Part shown: positions 28,678 through 37,350 of the stretch, in pieces | Numbering within the stretch: the stretch's first letter is position 1 | Layout of the letters: the number at the start of each line of letters is the position of its first letter | Assembly (NCBI RefSeq): GCF_016862895.1 | Contig: NZ_BONV01000001.1 | Location: 62,001 to 126,000 of the forward strand | Reading direction: 5' to 3' | DNA from: Planotetraspora kaengkrachanensis | GTDB lineage: Bacteria > Actinomycetota > Actinomycetes > Streptosporangiales > Streptosporangiaceae | Length of the DNA stretch: 64,000 nt | Notes under the pieces: model-generated | The model's input: only the letters and a program-made list of their open reading frames with translations | Told to the model about the DNA's origin: nothing | Database searches by the model: none | Position numbers and translations under genes: made by a program

Positions 28678-29564
28678 CCACCTTCCTGGAACTCCTCGCC
28701 AACGGGATCTCCGTCGGAGCCGTGTACGCGCTCATCGCGCTCGGGTTCGTCGTCATCTTCAAGGCGACCGAGGTGGTGAACTTCACGCACGCCTCGCTGC
28801 TGCTCGCCGGTGGCTTCCTCGTCGCGAAGCTGCATCCCGCGCTCGGCTTCTGGCTCGCGCTGGCGGCCGGGGTCGCGGGCGCCGCGCTGGTCGGCGCGCT
28901 GATCGAGTTCCTGATCATCAGGCGGGCGCGGGTCGGTTCGCACGGCGTCCTGGCGATCGTGACGATCGGCGTGGACATCCTGCTGACGACCGAGCTCACC
29001 CGGCAGATCGGAACCGACGTACTCGCGCTGGGGGATCCATGGCGGGACCAGGTCCTGCACCTGGGCCCCATCACGATCGCCGAGACGCGCGTGGTCGCCC
29101 TGGGGGTCGCCGCCGCCCTCATCACGGCGTTCCTCCTGGCGTTCAAGTTCACGGGGTGGGGCGTGGCCATGCGGGCCACCGCGGAGGACGCGGAGACCGC
29201 CGCCCTGATGGGCGTACGGCTCGGCCGGGTCTCACTCAGCGCCTGGGCCGTGGCGGGCGCCCTCGCCGCGATCGCCGCGCTGTTCCTGTGCGTCTTCCCC
29301 ACTCCGGGCCTGGACCGCAGCACGACGGCAGCCGCGATGAAGGCGTTCCCCGCAGCGATCCTCGGCGGGCTGGACTCGACGACCGGCGCGCTGGCCGGCG
29401 GCCTGATCGTGGGCGTCACCGAGGCGCTGATGAGCGGATACCAGAGTCAGCTGGCCTTCCTCGGGCGGGGCATCGGCGACGCGGCCCCGTTCCTGGTGAT
29501 GATCGCGATCCTGCTGTTCCGGCCCGCCGGGATCTTCGGCACGAAGGAGCTGGCCCGTGTCTAG
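28674..29564 (+). CDS. LivH-type ABC permease, second system
   Basis: The 296-residue permease begins MTTFLELLANGISVGAVYAL, the usual compact LivH start, without the extracytoplasmic domain seen in the first system. It has about eight membrane segments and the LivH loop GVAMRATAEDAETAALMGV. The ATG overlaps the preceding stop (ATGA). It ends RPAGIFGTKELARV, overlapping the livM-type gene by 8 bases. Confidence 0.92.
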   Translation: MTTFLELLANGISVGAVYALIALGFVVIFKATEVVNFTHASLLLAGGFLVAKLHPALGFWLALAAGVAGAALVGALIEFLIIRRARVGSHGVLAIVTIGVDILLTTELTRQIGTDVLALGDPWRDQVLHLGPITIAETRVVALGVAAALITAFLLAFKFTGWGVAMRATAEDAETAALMGVRLGRVSLSAWAVAGALAAIAALFLCVFPTPGLDRSTTAAAMKAFPAAILGGLDSTTGALAGGLIVGVTEALMSGYQSQLAFLGRGIGDAAPFLVMIAILLFRPAGIFGTKELARV

Positions 29565-30645
29565 GAGATCGAGGTGGATCACCCTCGGCGCCGTCTGGGG
29601 GGCGGTCGTGGTCGCGGCGGTCGTCGCGCCGTTCTACCTGGAGGGCTTCTGGCTCCAGACGGGCCTGTTCGCGATGTCCGCCGCGGTCGGTGCGATCGGC
29701 ATCAACCTGCTGACCGGCGCGACCGGGCAGCTGTCGCTCGGCCACGCGTTCTTCCTCGCTGTCGGCGCGTACGCCTACGTGTACCTGTCGACGGACGTGG
29801 GGCTGCCGACGCCCCTGGCGGCCGTCGTCGCGGTGCTCCTCGCGGGCGCGGCGGGCGGGGCGTTCAGCCCGATCGCCGGGCGGCTGAAGGGCGCCTACCT
29901 GGGCATCGCCACCCTCGCACTGATCTTCGGCGGCCAGCATGTGCTCTTCAACGCCGAGCCGCTGACAGGCGGCTACAACGGCCGGCCGGTGCCGCCGATG
30001 GAGCTGTTCGGCTTCGTGTTCGCCGACACCCCCGACCTCGTCCTGCTCAACGTGCCCTTCGGGGCGCTGGAGCGTCTGTGGTTCCTCGGCCTGCTGGTGC
30101 TCGCCGCAGCGGCGGCGTTCGCCCGTGGCGTGCTGCGCGGCCGTCCCGGCCTGGCCATGAACACCATCAGGGACCACGAGATCGCGGCGGGGGTGATGGG
30201 CGTCCCGGTCGCGCGTTACCGCGCGGGCGTGTTCGTCCTGTCGTCCATGTACGGCGGGCTGGCCGGCGTGCTCGTCGCCCTGGTCTTCCAGCGGGCGGTG
30301 CCGGACTACTTCGGCTTCCTGCTGTCGCTCGACTATCTCGCCATGATCGTGATCGGGGGTCTCGGTTCGGTCGCGGGAGCCGTGATCGGCGCGGTGTTCG
30401 TCTCCCTGCTCCCCCAGCTGCTGACGCGCTACAGCGACTCTCTGCCGCTGGTGGCCGAGCCCGGTTCCGGCGGGGTCTCCCCCGCGGAGGCCGCGCGCAT
30501 CCTCTACGGCGCCGCCGTCGTGACGGTGGTGCTGTTCCTGCCCGGCGGTCTGCTCGGGCTCGCCACGCGGCTCCGCCGCGTCATCCCTCGAATCAAGGAG
30601 CTCAGATGGCCGAATTCGGCAACCGCGCCCGCATCGCGACGCTAG
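29557..30645 (+). CDS. LivM-type ABC permease, second system
   Basis: The 362-residue permease has INLLTGATGQLSLGHAFFLAVGAYAY, GRLKGAYLGIATLALIF and the coupling loop MNTIRDHEIAAGVMGVPVARY, all LivM features. GTG start at 29557 within the end of the preceding gene. Its last 40 bases overlap the binding-protein gene, a longer overlap than usual. The C-terminus contains a hydrophilic loop (SLPLVAEPGSGGVSPAE) before the last membrane segment. Confidence 0.92.
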   Translation: MSRRSRWITLGAVWGAVVVAAVVAPFYLEGFWLQTGLFAMSAAVGAIGINLLTGATGQLSLGHAFFLAVGAYAYVYLSTDVGLPTPLAAVVAVLLAGAAGGAFSPIAGRLKGAYLGIATLALIFGGQHVLFNAEPLTGGYNGRPVPPMELFGFVFADTPDLVLLNVPFGALERLWFLGLLVLAAAAAFARGVLRGRPGLAMNTIRDHEIAAGVMGVPVARYRAGVFVLSSMYGGLAGVLVALVFQRAVPDYFGFLLSLDYLAMIVIGGLGSVAGAVIGAVFVSLLPQLLTRYSDSLPLVAEPGSGGVSPAEAARILYGAAVVTVVLFLPGGLLGLATRLRRVIPRIKELRWPNSATAPASRR

Positions 30646-31868
30646 CCCTCCTAGCCCTGGCTGCGGCCTCCTGCGCCAGCGACAAGGCGGTGGGCGGCGC
30701 GCCCGTCACCGGCGGCGACGGCGTGAAGACCGGCCCGGGCGTGACCGCCACCACCATCACCGTCGGCGTGGTCACGGACCTCACCGGGCCGTACGCCTCG
30801 CTGGGAAAGAGCCTCACCCAGGCGCAGCAGCTCTACTTCGAGCAGGCCAACGCCGCGGGCGGGGCCTGCGGCCGCAAGTACGAGGTGGTCGTCCGCGACC
30901 ACGGTTACGACACGCAGAAGGCGGTCGCCGCCTACACGGAGATCGGGCCGAAGTCGGCGGCGATCCCGCAGTTCATCGGCTCGCCGATGGTCACGGCGCT
31001 CAAGCAGCGCATCGACACGGACAAGCTCCTGACCATCCCGATGGCCTGGGCGACGTCCCTGCTGGGCAGCCGGGCGATCCAGGTGACCGGCACGACGTAC
31101 GACATCGACATGATCAACGGGGTGGACTTCCTGACGACGGAGAAGGGCATCAAGTCCGGCGACAAGATCGGGCACCTGTACTTCGAGGGCGACTACGGCG
31201 AGAGCGCGCTCAACGGCTCGAAGTACGCCGCGGACAAGCTCGGCCTGGAGGTCGTGGAGCAGAAGATCAAGGCCACCGACCAGGACATGAGCGCCCAGGT
31301 GGCGGCGTTCAAGGCGGCGGGGGTCAAGGCGGTGCTCGTGTCCGTCGGACCGCGGCAGGCCGCCTCGCTCGTCGGCGTCGCGCTCGCGGGCGGCATGGAC
31401 GTGCCGTTCGTCGGGAGCAACTCCGCCTACGCGCCGCAGCTGCTCGACACCCCGGCGGCCCCGGCCCTGCTCAAGGACTTCTACGTCATGACGGCCGGAG
31501 CCCCGGTCAGCGCGCCCATGCCCGCCATGCAGAAGCTGGTCGCCGACTATCAGGCGAAGTACCCCGGGCAGGTCCTGGACAACGCGGTCCCCACCGGGTG
31601 GAGCGCCGCGATGATCGTGGACGAGGCGATCAAGAAGGCCTGCACCGCAAAGGACCTCAGCCACGAGGGCATCCTCACCGCACACCGCTCGCAGGCGACC
31701 TTCGAGGGCGGCTTCGGCACCCCGATGGACTTCACGTTCTTCGACAAGCCGTCGTCCCGGGCGTCCTACATCCTCAAGCCCGACAAGGAGGCGATCGGCG
31801 GCTCGGTCGTCTTCAAGGAGGCCGCGGTCTCCGACCTCGCCAAGGACTACCCGGTCCCGGTCGGCTGA
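30606..31868 (+). CDS. ABC substrate-binding lipoprotein, second liv-type system
   Basis: The 420-residue protein has a lipoprotein signal (hydrophobic LALLALAAAS, lipobox ASCAS) and a type 1 periplasmic-binding fold (TITVGVVTDLTGPYASLGKS; AVAAYTEIGPKSAAIPQFIG). It contains a Cys pair (GGACGRKYEV and IKKACTAKDL) that may form a disulfide. The ATG at 30606 lies inside the end of the livM-type gene. It is the last gene of the operon, followed by a hairpin terminator. The ligand is unknown and the protein is clearly different from LivK at 23256. Confidence 0.9.
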   Translation: MAEFGNRARIATLALLALAAASCASDKAVGGAPVTGGDGVKTGPGVTATTITVGVVTDLTGPYASLGKSLTQAQQLYFEQANAAGGACGRKYEVVVRDHGYDTQKAVAAYTEIGPKSAAIPQFIGSPMVTALKQRIDTDKLLTIPMAWATSLLGSRAIQVTGTTYDIDMINGVDFLTTEKGIKSGDKIGHLYFEGDYGESALNGSKYAADKLGLEVVEQKIKATDQDMSAQVAAFKAAGVKAVLVSVGPRQAASLVGVALAGGMDVPFVGSNSAYAPQLLDTPAAPALLKDFYVMTAGAPVSAPMPAMQKLVADYQAKYPGQVLDNAVPTGWSAAMIVDEAIKKACTAKDLSHEGILTAHRSQATFEGGFGTPMDFTFFDKPSSRASYILKPDKEAIGGSVVFKEAAVSDLAKDYPVPVG

Positions 31869-31891
31869 TCGCGGGAACCGGCGAACCCGTC

Positions 31892-31932
31892 GCCTGTACG
31901 GCTCGCGCTCGGGGGCGCGGGCCATACAGGCG
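31892..31932. terminator. Terminator between second liv operon and ABC exporter genes
   Basis: Arms CGCCTGTA (31892-31899) and TACAGGCG (31925-31932) continue inward, past one mismatch, into an 8-bp GC stem with a bulged T and a six-base loop. It lies between convergent genes and could serve both. Confidence 0.75.
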
Positions 31933-31936
31933 GGCG

Positions 31937-31971
31937 GGTCAGGCCGGTCAGGCCGGTCAGGCCGGTCAGGC
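31937..31971. repeat. 9-bp tandem repeat at the end of the ABC exporter gene
   Basis: GGTCAGGCC is repeated almost four times and runs into the stop codon of the exporter gene at 31966. It is a simple sequence repeat; no function is evident. Confidence 0.8.
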
Positions 31972-33780
31972 GAGGCTGTCGACCCAGGCCTGATGCAGCC
32001 GGGCGAAGCGGCCGGATCTCTCGATGAGCCGCTCCGGCGGGCCGTCCTCGACGACGCGCCCGCCCTCGATGACGAGCACCCGGTCGGCGATCTCCACCGT
32101 GGACAGGCGGTGGGCGATGATCAGCGCGGTCCTGTCGGCGAGGATGGTCCGCAGCGCGCGCTGGACCATCCGCTCGCTCGGCACGTCGAGGCTCGAGGTC
32201 GCCTCGTCGAGGATCAGCACGGCGGGGTCGGCGAGGAACGCCCGCGCGAACGCGACGAGCTGGCGCTGCCCGGCCGATATCCGGCCGCCCCGCTTGCCGA
32301 CCTGGGTGTGGTAACCGTCGGGGAGGGCCGCGATGAACTCGTGGGCGCCGATCGCCTCGGCGGCCTCGACGATCGCCTCCATGGGCGCGCCGGGACGGCC
32401 GAACCCGATGTTGTCCGCGATCGTGCCGGTGAACAGGAAGTTCTCCTGGGTCACCATGACCACGAACCTGCGCAGGGTGAGCTCTTCCAGGTCGCGCAGG
32501 TCCACGCCGTCGAGCATGACCCGGCCGGACACGGGGTCGTAGAAGCGCGAGATGAGCTTGGCCAGCGTCGTCTTGCCCGCGCCCGTCGTCCCCACGACCG
32601 CGACGGTCTGGCCGGCGGGGATCTCCAGGTCCATCCTGGGCAGGACCCGCGGGCCCTCGCCGTAGGCGAACTCGACCGCGTCGAACCGCAGCGCACCGCT
32701 CGCCCGGGCCAGCTCACGCGGCCGCCGCGGCTCCGCCACGTCCGGCTCCTCCTCGAGCACCCCGGACAGCTTCTCGAGGGCGGCCCCGGCCGACTGGAGC
32801 GCGTTGTAGAACTGGCTGATCTCCTGCATCGGCTCGTAGAACTGCCGGAGGTAGAGCAGGAACGCCGCCAGCACCCCCACCGTGACCGTGCCGTGCAACG
32901 CGAGCCATCCGCCGTACAGCAGGACGAGGGCGACGGTGACGTTGCCGATGAGCTTGATGCCGGGCATGAAGATCGCCACGAGGCGCGACCCGCGCGTGTT
33001 CGCCTTGCGGTAGTCGGCGTTCAGCCTCTCGAAGATCTCCTGGTTGCGCGGCTCCCTGCGGAAGGCCTGTACGGCGCGGACCCCCGTCATCGACTCCACG
33101 AAGTGCACGATGACCAGTGCGACGGTCTCGCGGGTACGGCGGTAGGCGGCGCTGGACTCCCGGCGGAACCAGCGGGTGAACAGCAGCAGCACGGGCAGCG
33201 GCAGCAGCGCGACGAGGCCGAGGTGGACGTCGAGCACGAGCAGCATGGCCGCCGTGCCGAACAACGTGAGCACCGCCGTGACCAGGCCGTCGAAGCCGGA
33301 GTCCAGCAGTTCGGCGATGGCCTCGACGTCGGAGGTGAGCCGTGAGATCACCCGGCCGGACGTGTACCCCTCGTGGAACGACAACGACAGCTTCTGGAAG
33401 TGCGTGAAGACCCGGCGGCGCAGTTCGAGCAGGATGTCCTGCCCGATCCGCCCGGCGAGCTGCAGGAACGCCTGGCGGGTGACGGCCTGGACCAGCGCGG
33501 CCCCCACGATCGCCGCCACGATCGTCAGCAACGTGCCCGAGCCGCGCCCGTCGGCCATCGGCGGGATCCCGCTGTCGATCCCGGTCTTCACCAGGTACGG
33601 CAGGGCGAGCCCGGCGCCGTTGGACACGACGATGACGGCGGTCAGCAGTGCGATGGCCCGCTTGTGCGGGCGCAGCAGGTCGCCGAGCAGCCTCCGGGAG
33701 CGCGTCCGCAGCAGGAGGGAGACGGTCTCGGGGATGTGGTCCTTGTCCTCCGCGGCGACCCCGCGCCAGGCGTCGCTCAC
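31966..33780 (-). CDS. ABC exporter half-transporter, canonical ATPase site
   Basis: The 604-residue protein has an N-terminal type IV ABC exporter membrane domain with six segments and a C-terminal ATPase: Walker A GTTGAGKTT near residue 397, signature ISAGQRQLVAFARA (SAGQ rather than SGGQ), Walker B VLILDEATSSLD near 522 with the catalytic Glu, and HRLST. The GTG start at 33780 overlaps the stop of the upstream partner gene (GTGA). The two proteins should form a heterodimeric exporter of the TM287/288, LmrCD or BmrCD type. The substrate may be a drug, lipid or peptide. Confidence 0.92.
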   Translation of the reverse strand: MSDAWRGVAAEDKDHIPETVSLLLRTRSRRLLGDLLRPHKRAIALLTAVIVVSNGAGLALPYLVKTGIDSGIPPMADGRGSGTLLTIVAAIVGAALVQAVTRQAFLQLAGRIGQDILLELRRRVFTHFQKLSLSFHEGYTSGRVISRLTSDVEAIAELLDSGFDGLVTAVLTLFGTAAMLLVLDVHLGLVALLPLPVLLLFTRWFRRESSAAYRRTRETVALVIVHFVESMTGVRAVQAFRREPRNQEIFERLNADYRKANTRGSRLVAIFMPGIKLIGNVTVALVLLYGGWLALHGTVTVGVLAAFLLYLRQFYEPMQEISQFYNALQSAGAALEKLSGVLEEEPDVAEPRRPRELARASGALRFDAVEFAYGEGPRVLPRMDLEIPAGQTVAVVGTTGAGKTTLAKLISRFYDPVSGRVMLDGVDLRDLEELTLRRFVVMVTQENFLFTGTIADNIGFGRPGAPMEAIVEAAEAIGAHEFIAALPDGYHTQVGKRGGRISAGQRQLVAFARAFLADPAVLILDEATSSLDVPSERMVQRALRTILADRTALIIAHRLSTVEIADRVLVIEGGRVVEDGPPERLIERSGRFARLHQAWVDSLA

Positions 33781-35567
33781 CGCAGTGCCCGATCGGGGTC
33801 GAGGTCGGCGTCCTGGGCGAGCAGGGCCCGGTACTCGGGCACCGTGGCGAGCAGGTCCTGGTGCCGGCCGACGTGCTGGACGGTGCCGTCCCTGATCAGG
33901 GCCACCCGGTCGGCCAGCAGCACCGTCGAGGCCCGGTGGGCGACGACCAGTCCGGTCGCGTCGGCGAGCACCCGGCGCAGCGCCTCCTCCACCAGCGCCT
34001 CGGTCTCGACGTCGAGCGCGGACAGCGTGTCGTCCAGGACGAGGATCCGCGGCTTTCCCAGGACCGCGCGCGCGAGCGCGAGGCGCTGCCGCTGACCGCC
34101 GGACAGCGACATCCCCTGTTCGCCGATCCGGGTGTCCAGCCCCCACGGCAGGTCGTACGCGAAGGTGGCCTGGGCGATCTCCAGCGCCTCCCTGATCTCG
34201 TCCTCGCCGGCGTCGCCGTGCCCCAGCGTGACGTTCTCCCGCACGCTCATCGAGAACAGCGTCGCCTCCTCGAACGCGGTCGCGACCACCGACCGCAGCG
34301 AGGGCAGGGTCAGGTCGCGGACGTCGTGCCCGTCGACGGTGACGCGGCCGGCCGTCACGTCGATCAGCCGCGGGACGAGCGCGGTGAGGGTGGTCTTCCC
34401 CGAGCCCGTAGCGCCGACGACGGCGATGGTCTCCCCCGGCCGCACGTCCAGCCAGACATCGCGCAGCACCGGACGCGCGGCGCCGGGATGGCGGAACTCC
34501 ACGCCCTCGAACCGGAGGTGCCCGCGCGGGCGCTCGACGACCTCCGCGCCGCCGACGATCTCCGGGACGGTGTCGAGCACCTCGGTGACGCGGTCGGCCG
34601 AGGTCATGGCCTCCTGCCCCATCGCGAGGATGTAGCCGAGGGAGGCGACCGGCCAGACGAGCTGCAGCACGAGCGTCGTGAACGCGACCAGGGTGCCGAG
34701 CGTGAGCGCGTCGCGCGCGACGGCGAGCGCGCCGATCAGCACGACGACGGCCAGGGTGACGTTCGGGACCACCTCGAGGAAGGTGAAGAACCTCGAGGCC
34801 AGCCGTACCTTGGCGAGGGAGGTCCGGTGGATCCCGCGGGCGGTCTCGTCGAACCCCTCGTAGAGGTGCCTGCTGCGGCCGAACGCCTTGATCGTCCGGA
34901 TGCCGACGGCCGCCTCCTCAACGAGGGTGGCCAGGTCGCCCTGCAGGTCCTGGACCCGTCGGGAGATGCCGATGTACCGCTTCTCGAACCGGAGCGACAG
35001 CACGACGATCGGCACGGCCGAGACCGCGACCAGCAGCCCGAGCGGCCAGTACATGTTGAGCAGGACGACGGTGACGGCGATGAGCTGGAGCACGTTCATG
35101 ACGAGGAAGAGCGCGCCGAACCCGAGGAACCTGCGGATCGTCGACAGGTCGGTCGTCGCCCTCGACAACAACTGGCCCGACTGCCAGTCGCCGTGGAAGC
35201 TCATCGGCAGGCTCTGCAACCGGCGGTAGAGGTCATCGCGGATCGCCGTCTCCAGGCCGAGGACCGGGCCGGCCTGCGACCATCGCCGGATGAAGATGAG
35301 GACCGCCTCCGCGATCCCGAGCACGAGGGCGAGCATGCCGAGCGGCAGGAGGCCCCCGAGGTCGCCGTGTGCGACGGGGCCGTCGATGATCTGTTTGCCC
35401 ACGAGCGGGACGGCGGTGCCCGCGGCGATGCCGAGGAAGGCGGCCACCCACGACACGATCAGCACCCGGTTGTACGGCCGCAGGTAGGACTTCAGCCGCC
35501 ACAGCGAGCGCCACGAGAGTCGTCTGGCGCCCGGGGCCACACCTGGATCGTCGTCGTCTGAAAGCAT
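33777..35567 (-). CDS. ABC exporter half-transporter, degenerate ATPase site
   Basis: The partner exporter subunit, 596 residues, has six membrane segments followed by an ATPase: Walker A GATGSGKTT near residue 386, signature [14 protein letters not shown] and Walker B ILVLDDTLSALD near 509. Asp replaces the catalytic Glu that follows Walker B, the mark of the non-hydrolysing site in asymmetric heterodimers. The start is uncertain. I give the ATG at 35567 (MLSDDDDPGVAPG); a GTG at 35582 lies directly against the GAGGA ribosome binding site and would be too close to use it. Confidence 0.9.
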   Translation of the reverse strand: MLSDDDDPGVAPGARRLSWRSLWRLKSYLRPYNRVLIVSWVAAFLGIAAGTAVPLVGKQIIDGPVAHGDLGGLLPLGMLALVLGIAEAVLIFIRRWSQAGPVLGLETAIRDDLYRRLQSLPMSFHGDWQSGQLLSRATTDLSTIRRFLGFGALFLVMNVLQLIAVTVVLLNMYWPLGLLVAVSAVPIVVLSLRFEKRYIGISRRVQDLQGDLATLVEEAAVGIRTIKAFGRSRHLYEGFDETARGIHRTSLAKVRLASRFFTFLEVVPNVTLAVVVLIGALAVARDALTLGTLVAFTTLVLQLVWPVASLGYILAMGQEAMTSADRVTEVLDTVPEIVGGAEVVERPRGHLRFEGVEFRHPGAARPVLRDVWLDVRPGETIAVVGATGSGKTTLTALVPRLIDVTAGRVTVDGHDVRDLTLPSLRSVVATAFEEATLFSMSVRENVTLGHGDAGEDEIREALEIAQATFAYDLPWGLDTRIGEQGMSLSGGQRQRLALARAVLGKPRILVLDDTLSALDVETEALVEEALRRVLADATGLVVAHRASTVLLADRVALIRDGTVQHVGRHQDLLATVPEYRALLAQDADLDPDRALR

Positions 35568-35767
35568 CGTCGGGCGCAGCACTCCTCACCGGCGCATGGG
35601 AACGGGATCGGGCGACCAAGCACCTGCCATGGTTCAACAGGCGAATGCCGCGATCAACCGGTTTTCCCGGGCCACCGGGGATCACACGCGCGACGGCCAC
35701 CTGGCGTCACCTGTGTCGAGGTCGGCCTGGAGCCGTACGCGGGCGGCGGGCCTGGGGCCGTACGCGA

Positions 35768-35795
35768 AACGGCCACCGCCGAAGCGGTGGCCGTT
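35768..35795 (-). terminator. pyk terminator with UUCG loop
   Basis: Perfect 12-bp arms AACGGCCACCGC (35768-35779) and GCGGTGGCCGTT (35784-35795) read on the minus strand as a stem closed by C-UUCG-G, 16 bases after the pyk stop. Confidence 0.88.
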
Positions 35796-35810
35796 CACGG
35801 GCGCGGGAGG

Positions 35811-37241
35811 TCAGCGGCTGTGGGAGACCGCGGAGCCGATCGTGTGCACCCGCAGCGCGTTGGTCGACCCGGGGTTCCCGGGCGGGGAACCGGCGACGAT
35901 GACGATCTTGTCGCCCTTCTCGCAGTGGCCGAGGGACAGCAGCGACGCCTCGACCTGGCGGACCATGTCGTCGGTGTGGTGCACGAACGGGACCTCGAAG
36001 GTCTCCACGCCCCACGTCAGCGCGAGCTGGCCGCGGACCTGCGGGTTGGAGGTGAACGCCAGCAGCGGGATCGGCGAGCGGTAGCGCGCCAGGCGGCGGG
36101 CGGTCTCGCCGGACATCGTGAAGGCCACGAGCGCCTTGGCTCCCACGATCGCGCCGACCTCGGCCGCGGCGCGCGCGATGGCGCCGCCGGTGGTCTCGGG
36201 CAGGCGGTCGAGGTGGTGGGTGGCGTGCAGCGTGGTGCCCTCGGCCGCGGTGGCGATGCGGGCCATGGTGGCGACCGACTCGATCGGGTAGGTGCCGACC
36301 GAGGTCTCGCCGGAGAGCATGACCGCGTCGGCGCCGTCCATCACGGCGTAGGCGACGTCGGAGGCCTCCGCGCGGGTCGGGCGCGGAGCGTTCATCATCG
36401 AGTCGAGCATCTGGGTCGCCACGATGACCGGGTGCGCCTTCTCGCGGCACAGCTCGATGAGGCGGCGCTGGACGATCGGCACCTGCTCCAGCGGAAGCTC
36501 GACGCCGAGGTCGCCGCGGGCGACCATGATGCCGTCGAACGCGTCGACGATCTCCTCGAGCGCCTCTACCGCCTGCGGCTTCTCGATCTTGGCGAGAAGC
36601 GGCAGGTGCACGCTCTCCTCGTCCATGATGTCGCGGACCACCTGGGCGTCCTCAGCCGTCCGCACGAACGACAGGGCGATCATGTCGAAGCCCGTGCGGA
36701 GCGCCCAGCGCAGGTCCGCCTCGTCCTTCGTGGTGAGCGTGGGCGCGCTGACGGCGACGCCCGGGAGGTTGAGCCCCTTGTTGTCGGAGATCATCCCGCC
36801 GATGACGACGCGCGTGACGACGCGCGGGCCCTCCACCGCGGTCACCTCGAGGTTGAGGCGGCCGTCGTCCACGAGGATCGTGTCACCCGGCTTCACGTCG
36901 CCGGGGAGTCCCTCGTAGGTGGTGGAGACGATGTCGCGGTCCCCCGGGACGTCCTCGGTGGTGACGGTGAACACGTCGCCGAAGCCGAGCCGTACGGGAC
37001 CGGAGGCGAACCGGCCGACGCGGATCTTGGGACCCTGCAGGTCGGCGAGTACGCCTACGGCCTGACCCAGCTCCTCGGCGGCGGCCCTGACCCGGTCCAA
37101 CACCTCCTTGTGCAGCTCATGGCTGCCGTGCGAGAGGTTGAAACGGGCCACGTTCATACCTGCCGCGATGAGCTCGCGCAAACGCTCCGGAGAGGAGGTG
37201 GCGGGCCCAAGCGTGCAGACGATCTTTGCTCGACGACTCAC
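35811..37241 (-). CDS. pyk: Pyruvate kinase
   Basis: Pyruvate kinase turns phosphoenolpyruvate and ADP into pyruvate and ATP at the end of glycolysis. The 476-residue product starts VSRRAKIVCTLGPATSSPE and has NFSHG-type NLSHGSHE, LLAKIEKPQAVE with the active-site Lys, GIMVARGDLGVELP and the K+-site region. The C-terminal domain binds allosteric effectors in the family. I chose the GTG at 37241, which gives the standard family start; the frame stays open 20 codons further up but without conserved sequence. It is convergent with nothing and ends in a UUCG terminator. Confidence 0.97.
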   Translation of the reverse strand: MSRRAKIVCTLGPATSSPERLRELIAAGMNVARFNLSHGSHELHKEVLDRVRAAAEELGQAVGVLADLQGPKIRVGRFASGPVRLGFGDVFTVTTEDVPGDRDIVSTTYEGLPGDVKPGDTILVDDGRLNLEVTAVEGPRVVTRVVIGGMISDNKGLNLPGVAVSAPTLTTKDEADLRWALRTGFDMIALSFVRTAEDAQVVRDIMDEESVHLPLLAKIEKPQAVEALEEIVDAFDGIMVARGDLGVELPLEQVPIVQRRLIELCREKAHPVIVATQMLDSMMNAPRPTRAEASDVAYAVMDGADAVMLSGETSVGTYPIESVATMARIATAAEGTTLHATHHLDRLPETTGGAIARAAAEVGAIVGAKALVAFTMSGETARRLARYRSPIPLLAFTSNPQVRGQLALTWGVETFEVPFVHHTDDMVRQVEASLLSLGHCEKGDKIVIVAGSPPGNPGSTNALRVHTIGSAVSHSR

Positions 37242-37313
37242 GTATCCCACCCTAATTGGTACAGACCACTTGCTAGTGACGACCCACGTACCTGTCGCCA
37301 AATGTTCAGAGAC

Positions 37314-37342
37314 TTCACGTGATCACCCGCGTGCCCTAACGT
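37314..37342 (+). promoter_or_regulatory. Predicted near-leaderless promoter of the 37351 lipoprotein gene
   Basis: TTCACG (37314-37319) and TAACGT (37337-37342) are 17 bases apart. The ATG is at 37351, so the predicted 5' leader is only 0-2 bases. The spacer contains GTGATCAC, a palindrome also found in the repeat array downstream of this gene. Confidence 0.6.
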
Positions 37343-37350
37343 GACCATCC

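Noticed and set aside
25531-35810. Integrative element with attachment sites at the tRNA
   Set aside because: I found no second copy of the tRNA 3' end near the right boundary, no integrase and no mobile genes. Only the position beside a tRNA is suggestive.
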